Origin: Phycisphaerales bacterium
Lineage (GTDB): Bacteria > Planctomycetota > Phycisphaerae > Phycisphaerales > UBA1924
DNA: 64,000 nucleotides
Reading direction: 5' to 3'
Assembly: GCA_028284805.1 (NCBI GenBank)
Contig: JANQQZ010000102.1
Coordinates: forward strand, 1 to 64,000
Position 1 is the stretch's first letter; each line of letters opens with the position of its first letter. Shown one piece after another: positions 28,462 through 36,878 of this stretch. Below the pieces are notes generated by a model, which was given only the letters and a program-made list of their open reading frames with translations, searched no databases and was not told where the DNA came from. Made by a program: the position numbers and the translations under genes.

Positions 28462-30966
28462 ATGCCTGCTGACTCTGACAGCCAGGGCCTGCGCCGATTG
28501 CGCGAGTGGATGCTCGGGCGCGGGCGGACGCCCTACCCGTTCCAAGACGAGACCTGGCGCGCGTTCCACGCCGGACGGTCGGGGCTCGTCAACGTGCCCA
28601 CGGGCGCGGGCAAGACCTACGCGGCCTATCTCGGACCGCTGGCATCGCTGATCGATGAAAGCATGGAGGGCGAGTTCGAGCCTGGCATCCGCGTCCTCTA
28701 CCTCACGCCGCTGCGTGCCGTGAGCCGCGACGTCGAGAAGGCGCTCCGCGAGCCGATCGAGGAGCTCGGACTTCCGTTCCGGGTCGAGTCACGCACGGGC
28801 GACACGCCTTCGAGCCTGCGCGCCAGGCAGAAGAAGCGGATGCCAGAAGTCCTCATCACCACCCCGGAGAGTCTCAGCCTGCTGCTGACCTACCCCGACG
28901 CCCGCGAGCGATTCGCGTCGCTGCGCTGCGTGATCGCGGACGAGTGGCACGAGATGCTGGGCTCCAAGCGGGGCACCCAGGCCGAGCTCGCGATGGCGCG
29001 GCTCCGCGACTTCGCCCCTGGCCTGCGCACTTGGGCTCTGAGCGCGACGATCGGGAACCTGGGCGTCGCCGCCCAGGCTGCGGTGGGCGTGAACGCGACC
29101 CCGGTCCAGATCACCGCGACGATCGACCGCCCGATCGAGCTCGAAGCGATCCTGCCCAGCGAGGATGGCCAGCTCGCCTGGGCGGGTCACATGGGCCTGC
29201 GGATGCTCGCCCCCGTGCTCGGCTGGCTCGATCCCGACAAGTCGACACTCCTCTTCTGCAACACGCGCAGCCAGGCCGAGCTGTGGTTCCAGTCGATCGG
29301 CGACGCCCGCCCCGACTGGGCCCCGGTCATGGCCCTGCACCACGGCTCGGTCGATCGCGACGAGCGGGAACGCATCGAGCACGGTATCAAATCGGGCGAC
29401 GTCCGCCTGGTCGTGTGTACTTCCAGTCTCGATCTGGGGGTCGACTTCGCGCCCGTCGAGCGCGTCATGCAGATCGGGTCGCCCAAGGGCATCGCGCGCC
29501 TGATCCAACGCGCCGGGCGCAGCGGGCACCGCCCCGGTGCGACATGCCGCATCGCGTGCGTGCCCACGCACGCGCTCGAGCTGGTCGAGATCGCGGCGGC
29601 CCGGCGCGCGATCGAGCGGGGCGAGATCGAAGACCGCGAGACCGACGACAAGCCGCTCGACGTCCTCGCGCAGCACCTCGTGACGTGTGCGCTGGGCGGC
29701 GGCTTCCGCCCGGACGAGCTCTACGAAGAGGTCCGCACCAGTTACGCCTACCGGAACCTCGAACACGACGAGTTCGACTGGGCGCTCGACCTGGTCAAGC
29801 GCGGTGGGGAGACCCTCAAGGCCTACCCGCGGTACCACAAGGTCATCGAAGTAGATGGCATCTGCACCGTGCCCGACAAGCGCATCGCCCAGATCCACCG
29901 CATGAACGTCGGCACGATCACCAGCGATGCCACCCTCGCGGTGCGGTTCGTCAACGGGCGAACCATCGGGCACATCGAGGAGCGGTTCATCGGCAGGCTC
30001 CGACCGGGACAGAAGTTCGTCTTCGGCGGGCGTCTCCTGAAGTTCGAACGGATCCGAGAGATGACCGCCTTCGTGCGCCCCGCGAAGGGCAAGACCCGGC
30101 ACACCCCGCACTGGGCGGGCACCAGGCTCCCGATCTCCGAGTCGCTGGGATTCTCCGTACGACGCACGATCGAGCAGGTCCGCGAGGGCGATGTTTCCCT
30201 TCCCGAGCTCGAGGCGGTCGAGCCTGTGATCGCCGCACAGGCGGGCATCAGCCGAGTGCCCGGCGCGGGCGAGATGCTCGTCGAGATCACCGACACACCC
30301 GAGGGGCGTCACCTGTTCGTCTTTCCCTTCGCCGGACGCCTCGTGCACATCGGGATCGCCGCGATCGTCGCGTTGCGCCTCGGACGGCTCGAGAGCGCGA
30401 CGTTCACGACCGCCGCCAACGACTACGGCTTCGAGGTGCTCTGCGAGGACGCCTTCCCGTTCGACGAGCACCTGTCGCCCGAACTCTTCACCGTCGATCG
30501 TCTGCTCGAAGACACGATCGAGAGCGTGAACCTGGGGCAGCTCGCCAAGCGTCAGTTCCGCGAGATCGCGCGCGTCGCGGGCCTGATCGTGCAGCAGTAC
30601 CCGGGCAGCCCGCGCGCGCCGAAACAGATCCAGGCATCGGCCGAGCTGATCTTCGACGTGTTCGAAGAGTTCGACCCCGACAACCTGCTCATGGTCCAGG
30701 CCCGGCGCGAGGTGCTCGCACGCCAGTTCCAGCAGACGCGGCTCGCCGCGACCCTCGGCCGCATCGCTAAGGGCCCGCGAGTCGTGGTGCACACCCGCCA
30801 GCCCACGCCCCTGGGGTTCCCGCTGATGGTCGAGCGCATCGCGGCGGAGATGTCGAGCCAATCGCTCGCCGAGCGAGTTGATACCATGCGGGAGCGGTTC
30901 CTGGAAGCCGGCGCGAGCAAGCGAGGCAGGCCGCTGATCCCCAGGCCGCCGGGGCACCAGTTGTGA
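28462..30966 (+). CDS. Ligase-associated DNA-damage-response DExH helicase (Lhr family)
   Basis: An 834-residue superfamily 2 helicase. Motifs are Walker A 'VNVPTGAGKTYAAYL', 'LYLTPLRAVSRDVEKAL', Walker B 'IADEWHEMLGSKRGTQAEL', motif III 'WALSATIGN', 'LVVCTSSLDLGVDF' and motif VI 'RLIQRAGRSGHRPGATCRI'. A winged-helix/beta region and the C-terminal DEAD-associated domain ('FVFPFAGRLVHIGIAAIVAL') follow. This layout is the ligase-associated DExH helicase family. Its stop overlaps the PdeM start. The usual partners, an ATP-dependent ligase and an MBL-fold exonuclease, are not in the window. The frame is open further upstream, but homology begins at the chosen ATG. Confidence 0.92.
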   Translation: MPADSDSQGLRRLREWMLGRGRTPYPFQDETWRAFHAGRSGLVNVPTGAGKTYAAYLGPLASLIDESMEGEFEPGIRVLYLTPLRAVSRDVEKALREPIEELGLPFRVESRTGDTPSSLRARQKKRMPEVLITTPESLSLLLTYPDARERFASLRCVIADEWHEMLGSKRGTQAELAMARLRDFAPGLRTWALSATIGNLGVAAQAAVGVNATPVQITATIDRPIELEAILPSEDGQLAWAGHMGLRMLAPVLGWLDPDKSTLLFCNTRSQAELWFQSIGDARPDWAPVMALHHGSVDRDERERIEHGIKSGDVRLVVCTSSLDLGVDFAPVERVMQIGSPKGIARLIQRAGRSGHRPGATCRIACVPTHALELVEIAAARRAIERGEIEDRETDDKPLDVLAQHLVTCALGGGFRPDELYEEVRTSYAYRNLEHDEFDWALDLVKRGGETLKAYPRYHKVIEVDGICTVPDKRIAQIHRMNVGTITSDATLAVRFVNGRTIGHIEERFIGRLRPGQKFVFGGRLLKFERIREMTAFVRPAKGKTRHTPHWAGTRLPISESLGFSVRRTIEQVREGDVSLPELEAVEPVIAAQAGISRVPGAGEMLVEITDTPEGRHLFVFPFAGRLVHIGIAAIVALRLGRLESATFTTAANDYGFEVLCEDAFPFDEHLSPELFTVDRLLEDTIESVNLGQLAKRQFREIARVAGLIVQQYPGSPRAPKQIQASAELIFDVFEEFDPDNLLMVQARREVLARQFQQTRLAATLGRIAKGPRVVVHTRQPTPLGFPLMVERIAAEMSSQSLAERVDTMRERFLEAGASKRGRPLIPRPPGHQL

Positions 30967-31625
30967 CAGATCTGAGACTACAGATCGCGGGAGAGGGCTT
31001 CGAGGCGATGCCCGAGCGCGCGCTCTTCTGGCCCCGCACGCGCACGCTCGCGGTGAGCGATCTGCACCTGGGCAAGGACGAGGGGCTGCGTGCGGTCGGC
31101 GCGGTCGTCCCGAACGGCCCGATGCAGGCCGACCTTGATCGGCTCTCCCGCGCGATCGGGCGCACCGACCCGGAGCGTGTGGTGATCGTGGGGGACCTGA
31201 TCCACGGGAGGCTCGGTCTCAAGGACCATGTCATCGAGTCGGTCGCCGCGTGGCGCGATCGGCACACGTGCGAGTTCGTGCTCGTTCCCGGCAACCACGA
31301 GCACTCGGCTCGCGGCAACAAGCTCCCCGGTGCGCTTGACGCGTGGCGGATGGAGACCGCCGAGCCTGAACTCACGGTCGACTCGATCACCTTCGTGCAC
31401 GACCCCGACCACGCGGCGGGCCCGTCGATCGCGGGGCACGTCCACCCCGCGGTCCATCTCGGGCGGGCGAAGGCGCCCGCGTTCACGATCGCGGGCGACG
31501 TGCTCACGCTGCCCGCGTTCAGCGCGTTTACGGCGGGTGCGCCGATCGACCCCCGCGCGTACGACCACGTCGCGTGCTGCTGCGACGACGCCGTCATCAG
31601 TTGTTACGAGGCCGCCTCGACCTGA
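30963..31625 (+). CDS. pdeM: Ligase-associated DNA-damage-response endonuclease PdeM
   Basis: A 220-residue metallophosphoesterase. All metal-site blocks are visible: 'LAVSDLHLGKDEGLR' (DxH), 'VVIVGDLIHGRLG' (GDxxH), 'FVLVPGNHEHSARG' (GNHE) and 'SIAGHVHPAVHL' (GHxH). PdeM is the nuclease member of the ligase/helicase/exonuclease/PdeM set. The GTG start overlaps the helicase stop (GTGA), giving tight coupling. The 3' end overlaps the convergent bcp gene by 22 bases. Confidence 0.92.
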   Translation: MTDLRLQIAGEGFEAMPERALFWPRTRTLAVSDLHLGKDEGLRAVGAVVPNGPMQADLDRLSRAIGRTDPERVVIVGDLIHGRLGLKDHVIESVAAWRDRHTCEFVLVPGNHEHSARGNKLPGALDAWRMETAEPELTVDSITFVHDPDHAAGPSIAGHVHPAVHLGRAKAPAFTIAGDVLTLPAFSAFTAGAPIDPRAYDHVACCCDDAVISCYEAAST

Positions 31626-32080
31626 ACCTTCTGCTGCCGCTCGATCGCCTTCCTGACGAACGCCTTGTGCCGGGCGATGTTCAGGTCTGCCGTCACCGTG
31701 TCGATGATCCGCCGATCCCGATCGACCAGATACGTCACACGCCGGAACGCGATCCCGAGGGGCCAGACCGCGCCGTACCGCTTGGCGACGCCCTTGTCGG
31801 TGTCGCACAGGAGTGTGAACGGGAGCCTGAACTTCTCGGCGAACCTCTTGTGCGAGGCGGGCTTCTGGGGGCTAACGCCCGCGACGCGCAGGCCCGCACC
31901 GGTCAGGTCGCTGTGAAGGTCGCGCACCATGCAGGCCTGGGCGGTGCACCCGGGCGTGAAATCGGCGGGGTAGAAGTAGAGCACGATCGGACCGGATTCG
32001 AGCAGCGACGCGAGCGTCACGTCATTGCCCTCGGCATCGGGGAGCGTGAAGTCCGGTGCGGTATCGCCTGCGGTGAGCAT
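31604..32080 (-). CDS. bcp: Thioredoxin-dependent peroxiredoxin, Bcp type
   Basis: A 158-residue peroxiredoxin that reduces hydroperoxides. The active-site stretch 'YFYPADFTPGCTAQACMVRD' contains the peroxidatic Cys (PxxxTxxC) and a second Cys five residues later, the resolving position of typical Bcp. 'GAGLRVAGVSPQKPASHKRF' and 'FTLLCDTDKGVAKRYGA' complete the family pattern. It is divergent from the aminotransferase gene by 32 bases and convergent, overlapping 22 bases, with pdeM. Confidence 0.93.
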   Translation of the reverse strand: MLTAGDTAPDFTLPDAEGNDVTLASLLESGPIVLYFYPADFTPGCTAQACMVRDLHSDLTGAGLRVAGVSPQKPASHKRFAEKFRLPFTLLCDTDKGVAKRYGAVWPLGIAFRRVTYLVDRDRRIIDTVTADLNIARHKAFVRKAIERQQKVQVEAAS

Positions 32081-32112
32081 GACGAGTCGTAGGCGCGCGG
32101 TAGGCTGTCGGG

Positions 32113-33285
32113 ATGCAGACCCAGACCGCAGACCGCCTCCGCCCGTTCGGCACCACGATCTTCGCCGAGATGACCAAGCTGGCGCTCGACCACGAGGCCG
32201 TGAACCTCTCGCAGGGCTTCCCCGATTTCGATGGGCCCGGGTTCGTGCGTGAGGCAGCGAAGGCCGCGGTCGATGCTGGGCGGAACCAGTACGCCAGGCC
32301 CGCGGGCGAGGTCCCGCTTGTCGAGGCGATCGCCGCCGACGTCCGGGCCAGGCTCGGGGTTGGGTACAAGCCGCTCACCGAGATCACCGTGACCAGCGGG
32401 TGCACAGAGGCCATTCCCGCGACGATGCTGGGGCTGATCAACCCGGGCGACGAGGTGGTGCTCTTCGAGCCCTACTACGACAGCTACCGTGCGAGCATCG
32501 CGATGGCGGGCGGCGTGCCTCGTTTCGTCGCGATGCGTGAGCAAGACGGGCGTTTCACGTTCGACCGTGACGAGCTGCGCAGCGCGTTCAGCGAGCGCAC
32601 GAGGGCGGTGCTCGTGAACACGCCGCACAATCCGACCGGTAGCGTTCTCACACGCGACGAGCTCACGGCGATCGCGGACCTCGCCAAGGCGAAAGACGCT
32701 CTCGTGATCAGCGACGAGGTCTACGAGCACCTGACCTTCGGCGCCGAGCACGTCTCGATCGCGTCTCTGCCCGGCATGCGTGAACGCACGGTGGTGCTCT
32801 CGAGCTTCGGCAAGACGTTCAGCCTGACGGGCTGGAAGATCGGCTGGGCGATGGCGCCCGCCGAATTGACCGCGGGCATCCGCTCGGCCCACCAATTTCT
32901 GACGTTCGCCGTGTCGACGCCGATGCAGCACGCGGCCGCGGTCGCGATCCGGGAGGGCGGGGCGTATGTGGCCGAACTGCAGGCCCGGTACCTCGCGTCG
33001 CGCGATGCACTCGCGGCCGAGCTTGCGCGCATCGGCTTCCGCCCCATCGTGCCCGAGGGCACGTACTTCATCCTCGCGGAGCACGGTGCAGTGAGCGGCA
33101 GGCTGGGTGTCGAGGGCGACATCGAGCTGGCCAAGAAGCTGACGACCGAGATCGGGGTTGCCGCGATCCCGCCCAGTGTCTTCTGCGACCGCGCCGAGTT
33201 GATGAGCGGCTACCTGCGGTTCGCGTTCTGCAAGACGCCCGAGACGCTCGACGAGGCGATCCGCAGGCTGGAGCGTCTCGCGTGA
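32113..33285 (+). CDS. PLP-dependent aminotransferase class I/II (methionine/kynurenine aminotransferase-like)
   Basis: A 390-residue fold-type I aminotransferase. 'NLSQGFPDFDGPGFVREAA' and 'NQYARPAGEVPL' near the N-terminus are typical of the YbdL/kynurenine aminotransferase group. 'VNTPHNPTGSVLTRDEL', 'LVISDEVYEHLTFG' (PLP Asp and Tyr) and the Schiff-base Lys in 'SSFGKTFSLTGWKIGWAM' are intact, as is the substrate Arg in 'SGYLRFAFCKTPET'. Substrate choice between Met, Gln/Kyn or others is open. The stop overlaps the glycerate kinase start (GTGA). Confidence 0.9.
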   Translation: MQTQTADRLRPFGTTIFAEMTKLALDHEAVNLSQGFPDFDGPGFVREAAKAAVDAGRNQYARPAGEVPLVEAIAADVRARLGVGYKPLTEITVTSGCTEAIPATMLGLINPGDEVVLFEPYYDSYRASIAMAGGVPRFVAMREQDGRFTFDRDELRSAFSERTRAVLVNTPHNPTGSVLTRDELTAIADLAKAKDALVISDEVYEHLTFGAEHVSIASLPGMRERTVVLSSFGKTFSLTGWKIGWAMAPAELTAGIRSAHQFLTFAVSTPMQHAAAVAIREGGAYVAELQARYLASRDALAAELARIGFRPIVPEGTYFILAEHGAVSGRLGVEGDIELAKKLTTEIGVAAIPPSVFCDRAELMSGYLRFAFCKTPETLDEAIRRLERLA

Positions 33286-34520
33286 CGACCGACATCGTGC
33301 GCACAATCCTGGATGTCATCCGACGAGCGGGAGACCCGTCGAGCGTCACACGCGAGTTTTGTGAGCGTCTGTTCCCGGGGTGCGATCGCCTGCGTGTGCT
33401 GGCGATCGGGAAGGCGGGCGCCACGATGATGCGCGCCGGGATGGAAGTCCTTGGCGATCGGGTCACCTCCGGTCTCGTGGTCGCGCCCGAGGCCGGAGGC
33501 GCCTTCCCCGAGTTGGGTGCGAGGGTTGAGGTGCTCGCGTCCGATCACCCGCTGCCGACCGAGCGGAGCGTGTTGGCCGCGGATGCCGTCCTGCGATTCG
33601 TGAGCGAGGGCGAGGAGCCCCTGGTCGTCCTGCTATCGGGCGGCGGTTCGGCGATGGTCGTGAAACCCATCGCGGGTGTGTCGCTCGCTGATCTCCGCGA
33701 GGTCGCCGACGGGCTGATGCGTGCCGGTGCGACGATCGATGAGCTCAACTGTGTGCGCAAGCACCTGGATCTGGCCAAGGGCGGGCGCATCGGCATCGCA
33801 ACACGGGGCCGGCCTGTCGCGGTAGGGGTGATCAGCGACGTGCTGGGCGATCGGCTCGACGTGATCTCGTCAGGGCCGCTTGTTGGCGACACGTCCACGT
33901 TCGCGGATGCGGACCAGGTGCTCGATCGCGTGGGGGTGCGCGTGCCGGCGGTCGACGCCGCGATCGGTCGAGGCACAGGGGGCGCGTCGGAGGAGACCCC
34001 GAAGCCCGGTGACGAGAGGCTCGCTGAGATCGCGCACGAGATCCTCTCGAGCAACTCCACTGTTGCACAGGCAGCCGCTGACGCAACCGAGGCAACCGGC
34101 ATCACCGTCGACCTCGAGACGTCGAAGTCCGGCGAGGCGACCACCTGGGGCCTGCGGATCGCCGATCGGCTGCATGCCGGCCCAGGTGCGATCGTGCTCG
34201 GGGGTGAGTCGGTGGTCTCGGGCGTGCCCGGGGGCAGCCTGGGCGGACCGGTGCAGGAAGCCGTGCTCGCCGCGGGTCATGCACTGCGGGACGTGCCGGG
34301 CTGGTTGGTCCTTGGCTTCGCGTCCGATGGCATCGACGGGCCGACCGATGCGGCTGGGGCTGTCCTCACGCCCGAACTGCTACCTGGCGAGGCCGCGTGC
34401 GAACGAGCGCTTGCCGATCACGACAGCTACCCGCTGCTCGCCTCCGCGGGTGCCCTGATCCGCACCGGCCCGACCGGGACGAATCTCAACGACGTCGTCG
34501 TCGGCATCCGGCGGGTCTGA
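33282..34520 (+). CDS. Glycerate kinase, GckA/TtuD (DUF4147/MOFRL) type
   Basis: A 412-residue kinase phosphorylating glycerate, probably to 2-phosphoglycerate. The N-terminal DUF4147 domain shows 'RVLAIGKAGATMMRAGMEV', 'LVVLLSGGGSAMVVKPIAG', 'CVRKHLDLAKGGRIG' and 'VGVISDVLGDRLDVISSGPL'. The C-terminal MOFRL domain shows 'VLGFASDGIDGPTDAAGAVL' and 'TGPTGTNLNDVVVGI'. Both domains are complete. It overlaps the aminotransferase gene, so amino-acid or serine-derived glycerate use is a plausible joint role, by inference. Confidence 0.93.
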   Translation: MTTDIVRTILDVIRRAGDPSSVTREFCERLFPGCDRLRVLAIGKAGATMMRAGMEVLGDRVTSGLVVAPEAGGAFPELGARVEVLASDHPLPTERSVLAADAVLRFVSEGEEPLVVLLSGGGSAMVVKPIAGVSLADLREVADGLMRAGATIDELNCVRKHLDLAKGGRIGIATRGRPVAVGVISDVLGDRLDVISSGPLVGDTSTFADADQVLDRVGVRVPAVDAAIGRGTGGASEETPKPGDERLAEIAHEILSSNSTVAQAAADATEATGITVDLETSKSGEATTWGLRIADRLHAGPGAIVLGGESVVSGVPGGSLGGPVQEAVLAAGHALRDVPGWLVLGFASDGIDGPTDAAGAVLTPELLPGEAACERALADHDSYPLLASAGALIRTGPTGTNLNDVVVGIRRV

Positions 34521-34574
34521 ACGCGGGCTCGTATCATTCGCGGGCGGCGGTCGCCGCTCGTGAGGAGCCCAGGC

Positions 34575-35690
34575 ATGACGGCGTACTCCATCCACCGGCT
34601 CATCGGCGCCATGAAGCAGCTCGACGCCAGCGACCTGCACATCAAGGTCGGGCTTCAGCCGACCTACCGCGTGGGCGGGCGGCTCAAGCACATCGAGGGC
34701 GAGCCGCTCACGGAGCAGGAGGCCGACCACCTGCTCGACCCGATCGTCCCCGAGGCGATGCGCGAGCAATTCGAAGTCGGCGGCAACCTTGACTTCGCGA
34801 CCCACCTCCCCGACGGCGACCGCTTCCGCGTCAACATGTTCCGCTCGGGCGGGCACACCCACGCCGCGATCCGACGCGTCAAGGCCGACATCCCCAGCTA
34901 CAAGAGCCTCAACCTGCCTCAGGTGTACTCCGACATCGTCGAGAAGTCGTCCGAGGGTCTCATCATCGTGTGCGGCGTCACGGGCTCGGGGAAGTCGACC
35001 ACGCTCGCCGCCATGATCGAGCATGTGAACCAGACCCGCTCGGCAAACATCATCACGATCGAGGACCCGGTCGAGTTCCGCTTCACGCCCGCCAAGTGCA
35101 TCATCAGCCAGCGCGAGATCGGCATCGACGTGAAGGACTTCCCGACCGCGATGCGGTACGTCGTCCGCCAGGACCCCGACGTGATCTTCATCGGCGAGAT
35201 GCGCGACCGCGAGACGCTGCTCTCGGGCATCCAGGCCGCCGAGACCGGGCACCTGGTCTTCGCGACGCTCCACACTGCGGATACGCAGCAGGCGTTCGGG
35301 CGCATCCTCGAGTTCTTCCCGCCCGAGGAGCGTGACTTCATCCGCAACAGCCTGTCGACGAGCCTGCGTGCCGTCTGCGCGCAGCGGCTGCTGCCCTCGG
35401 TCGAGGGCTACCCAACGCCCGTCGTGCCCGCGACGGAGGTGCTGCGCGTGACCCCCCCGGTGCGAGAGCTCATCCGCGAGAACCGCGACGCCGATCTGCC
35501 TCAGATCGTGCGATCCAGCAAGGCCGACGGCATGCGCACGTTCAACGATTCGCTTGCGGAGTTGGTCGAGGCGGAGGCCGTCGACATGTCGACCGCGATG
35601 GAGTATGCCCCGAACCGCGAGCAGCTGGCGAGCCAGCTCAAGGGCGTCACGATCAAGGCGAGCGGCCTGACGGGCCGGGTCGGGCGCTGA
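34575..35690 (+). CDS. pilT: Type IV pilus retraction ATPase PilT
   Basis: A 371-residue hexameric ATPase that drives pilus retraction. N-terminal PAS-like part: 'LIGAMKQLDASDLHIKVGLQ'. ATPase core: Walker A 'VCGVTGSGKSTTLAAMI', 'IITIEDPVEFRF', Walker B 'QDPDVIFIGEMRDRETL', and the His box 'GHLVFATLHTADTQQAF'. The C-terminal 'AIRNLIRE'-like segment is 'PVRELIRENRDADLPQIV', close to PilT's conserved AIRNLIRE helix. There is no zinc-binding Cys pair, as expected for PilT versus PilB. GAGGAG precedes the ATG. It is separate from the pilus operon at 5.3-11.3 kb. Confidence 0.93.
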   Translation: MTAYSIHRLIGAMKQLDASDLHIKVGLQPTYRVGGRLKHIEGEPLTEQEADHLLDPIVPEAMREQFEVGGNLDFATHLPDGDRFRVNMFRSGGHTHAAIRRVKADIPSYKSLNLPQVYSDIVEKSSEGLIIVCGVTGSGKSTTLAAMIEHVNQTRSANIITIEDPVEFRFTPAKCIISQREIGIDVKDFPTAMRYVVRQDPDVIFIGEMRDRETLLSGIQAAETGHLVFATLHTADTQQAFGRILEFFPPEERDFIRNSLSTSLRAVCAQRLLPSVEGYPTPVVPATEVLRVTPPVRELIRENRDADLPQIVRSSKADGMRTFNDSLAELVEAEAVDMSTAMEYAPNREQLASQLKGVTIKASGLTGRVGR

Positions 35691-35694
35691 ACCC

Positions 35695-36822
35695 GTGAGC
35701 GTGAGCCATTGGAAGCGGGCGCTGGCGAGGGATCGGCTCGCGTCCGTCGATCTGTGCGTTGTCGGGGCCGGGATCACCGGGCTTTCCGCAGCGGACGAAG
35801 CGGCTCGGCGCGGGCTGAGTGTTGCCGTTGTGGAGCGGCACACCGTCGGCTGGGGCGCGAGCACGCGCAACGCGGGCTTTCTGATGCGCGGCATGGCCGA
35901 GAGCTACGCCGAGATCGCCCATGCCCTCGGGCGCGACGTGGCCAGACGCGTTTGGATCGACAGCGAGCAGAACCAGCGGCTGCTGCTCGAACGCTTCGAA
36001 GCTGGCTCGCTCGAGTCGCTTCGCCATGTGCCCTCTGTGCTTGTTGCCATGAGCAACGGCGAACGTGATCTGCTTGCACGATCAGCCACCATGATGACCG
36101 AGGACGGGTTCGATGTCGTGATGCGCAAGTCGGGCGACGATGACCTCTGGCGATCGTTGCAGCCGCCCGTCGCGCTCGAGAATCCTGGTGATATGGCCTG
36201 CAACTCCGCAGAGTTGATCGAGCGTGTGGCCTCGGTCGTCCGCGTGCGTACGCCGATCTTCGAGGGGGCGGAGGCTTTCGCGTTCGAGCCCTCGGATCGC
36301 GGGGTGTATGTGCGGACCTCGCGCGGCTACGTCGACGCGGATCGCGTGCTCGTGTGCACCAACGCCTACGCCGGCTCGCTGCTGCCCAACCTCGCGGAGC
36401 GGCTGACGCCCAACCGGGGCCAGATGCTCGCGCTCGACGTACCCAGTGCCCGCCTCGATGCGAGCTACTACCTCGACGGCGGCAGCGAGTACATCCGCCA
36501 GGCGCACGACGGGACCATTGTCGTGGGCGGGATGCGCAAGCACTTCGAGCATGCCGAACGCACGACCAGCGACGAGCCGACGGACGCGTTGCAGGCCGCG
36601 CTCGAGGACTTCGCCCAGCGAGCCCTCGGGATCCGCGGCAGGGTGGTCGCACGCTGGGCGGGCACCATGGGCTTCACTGCCGACGCTCTGCCCATCGTCG
36701 AGCCCGTCGGGATCGACGAGATCGATAGCGGGCGCGTCTGGTTCTGCGGCGGGTTTACGGGTCACGGCATGTCGCTGGGCGTCGTTACCGCGATCGACGC
36801 TGTTGCGAGGATGCTGGATTGA
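35695..36822 (+). CDS. FAD-dependent oxidoreductase, DAO (glycine/D-amino acid oxidase) family
   Basis: A 375-residue flavoenzyme. The dinucleotide-binding Rossmann motif is 'LCVVGAGITGLSAADEAARR' near residue 19, followed by 'VVERHTVGWGASTRNAGF', the DAO-family FAD contact. 'VLVCTNAYAGSLLPNLAERL', 'YLDGGSEYIRQAHDGTIVVGG'-region strands and the C-terminal 'VWFCGGFTGHGMSLGV' are characteristic. GTG start, 4 bases after the pilT stop, so the two are probably co-transcribed, though no functional tie is known. Substrate unknown; a secondary or tertiary amino acid is likely. Confidence 0.88.
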   Translation: MSVSHWKRALARDRLASVDLCVVGAGITGLSAADEAARRGLSVAVVERHTVGWGASTRNAGFLMRGMAESYAEIAHALGRDVARRVWIDSEQNQRLLLERFEAGSLESLRHVPSVLVAMSNGERDLLARSATMMTEDGFDVVMRKSGDDDLWRSLQPPVALENPGDMACNSAELIERVASVVRVRTPIFEGAEAFAFEPSDRGVYVRTSRGYVDADRVLVCTNAYAGSLLPNLAERLTPNRGQMLALDVPSARLDASYYLDGGSEYIRQAHDGTIVVGGMRKHFEHAERTTSDEPTDALQAALEDFAQRALGIRGRVVARWAGTMGFTADALPIVEPVGIDEIDSGRVWFCGGFTGHGMSLGVVTAIDAVARMLD

Positions 36823-36825
36823 AAG

Positions 36826-36855
36826 ACGCGGCGGCCCCACGAGAGGCCGCCGCGT
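36826..36855. terminator. Bidirectional hairpin terminator between convergent genes
   Basis: A perfect 11-bp inverted repeat (ACGCGGCGGCC / GGCCGCCGCGT) with an 8-base loop sits in the 56-base gap between the oxidoreductase and the convergent dockerin protease. It can serve both strands. U-tracts are weak. Confidence 0.65.
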
Positions 36856-36878
36856 GAAGTTGGAATGCGTCGAACGGG

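Noticed and set aside
28789-30957. Minus-strand open frame opposite the DExH helicase
   Set aside because: No motifs; helicase motifs on the plus strand account for the region.
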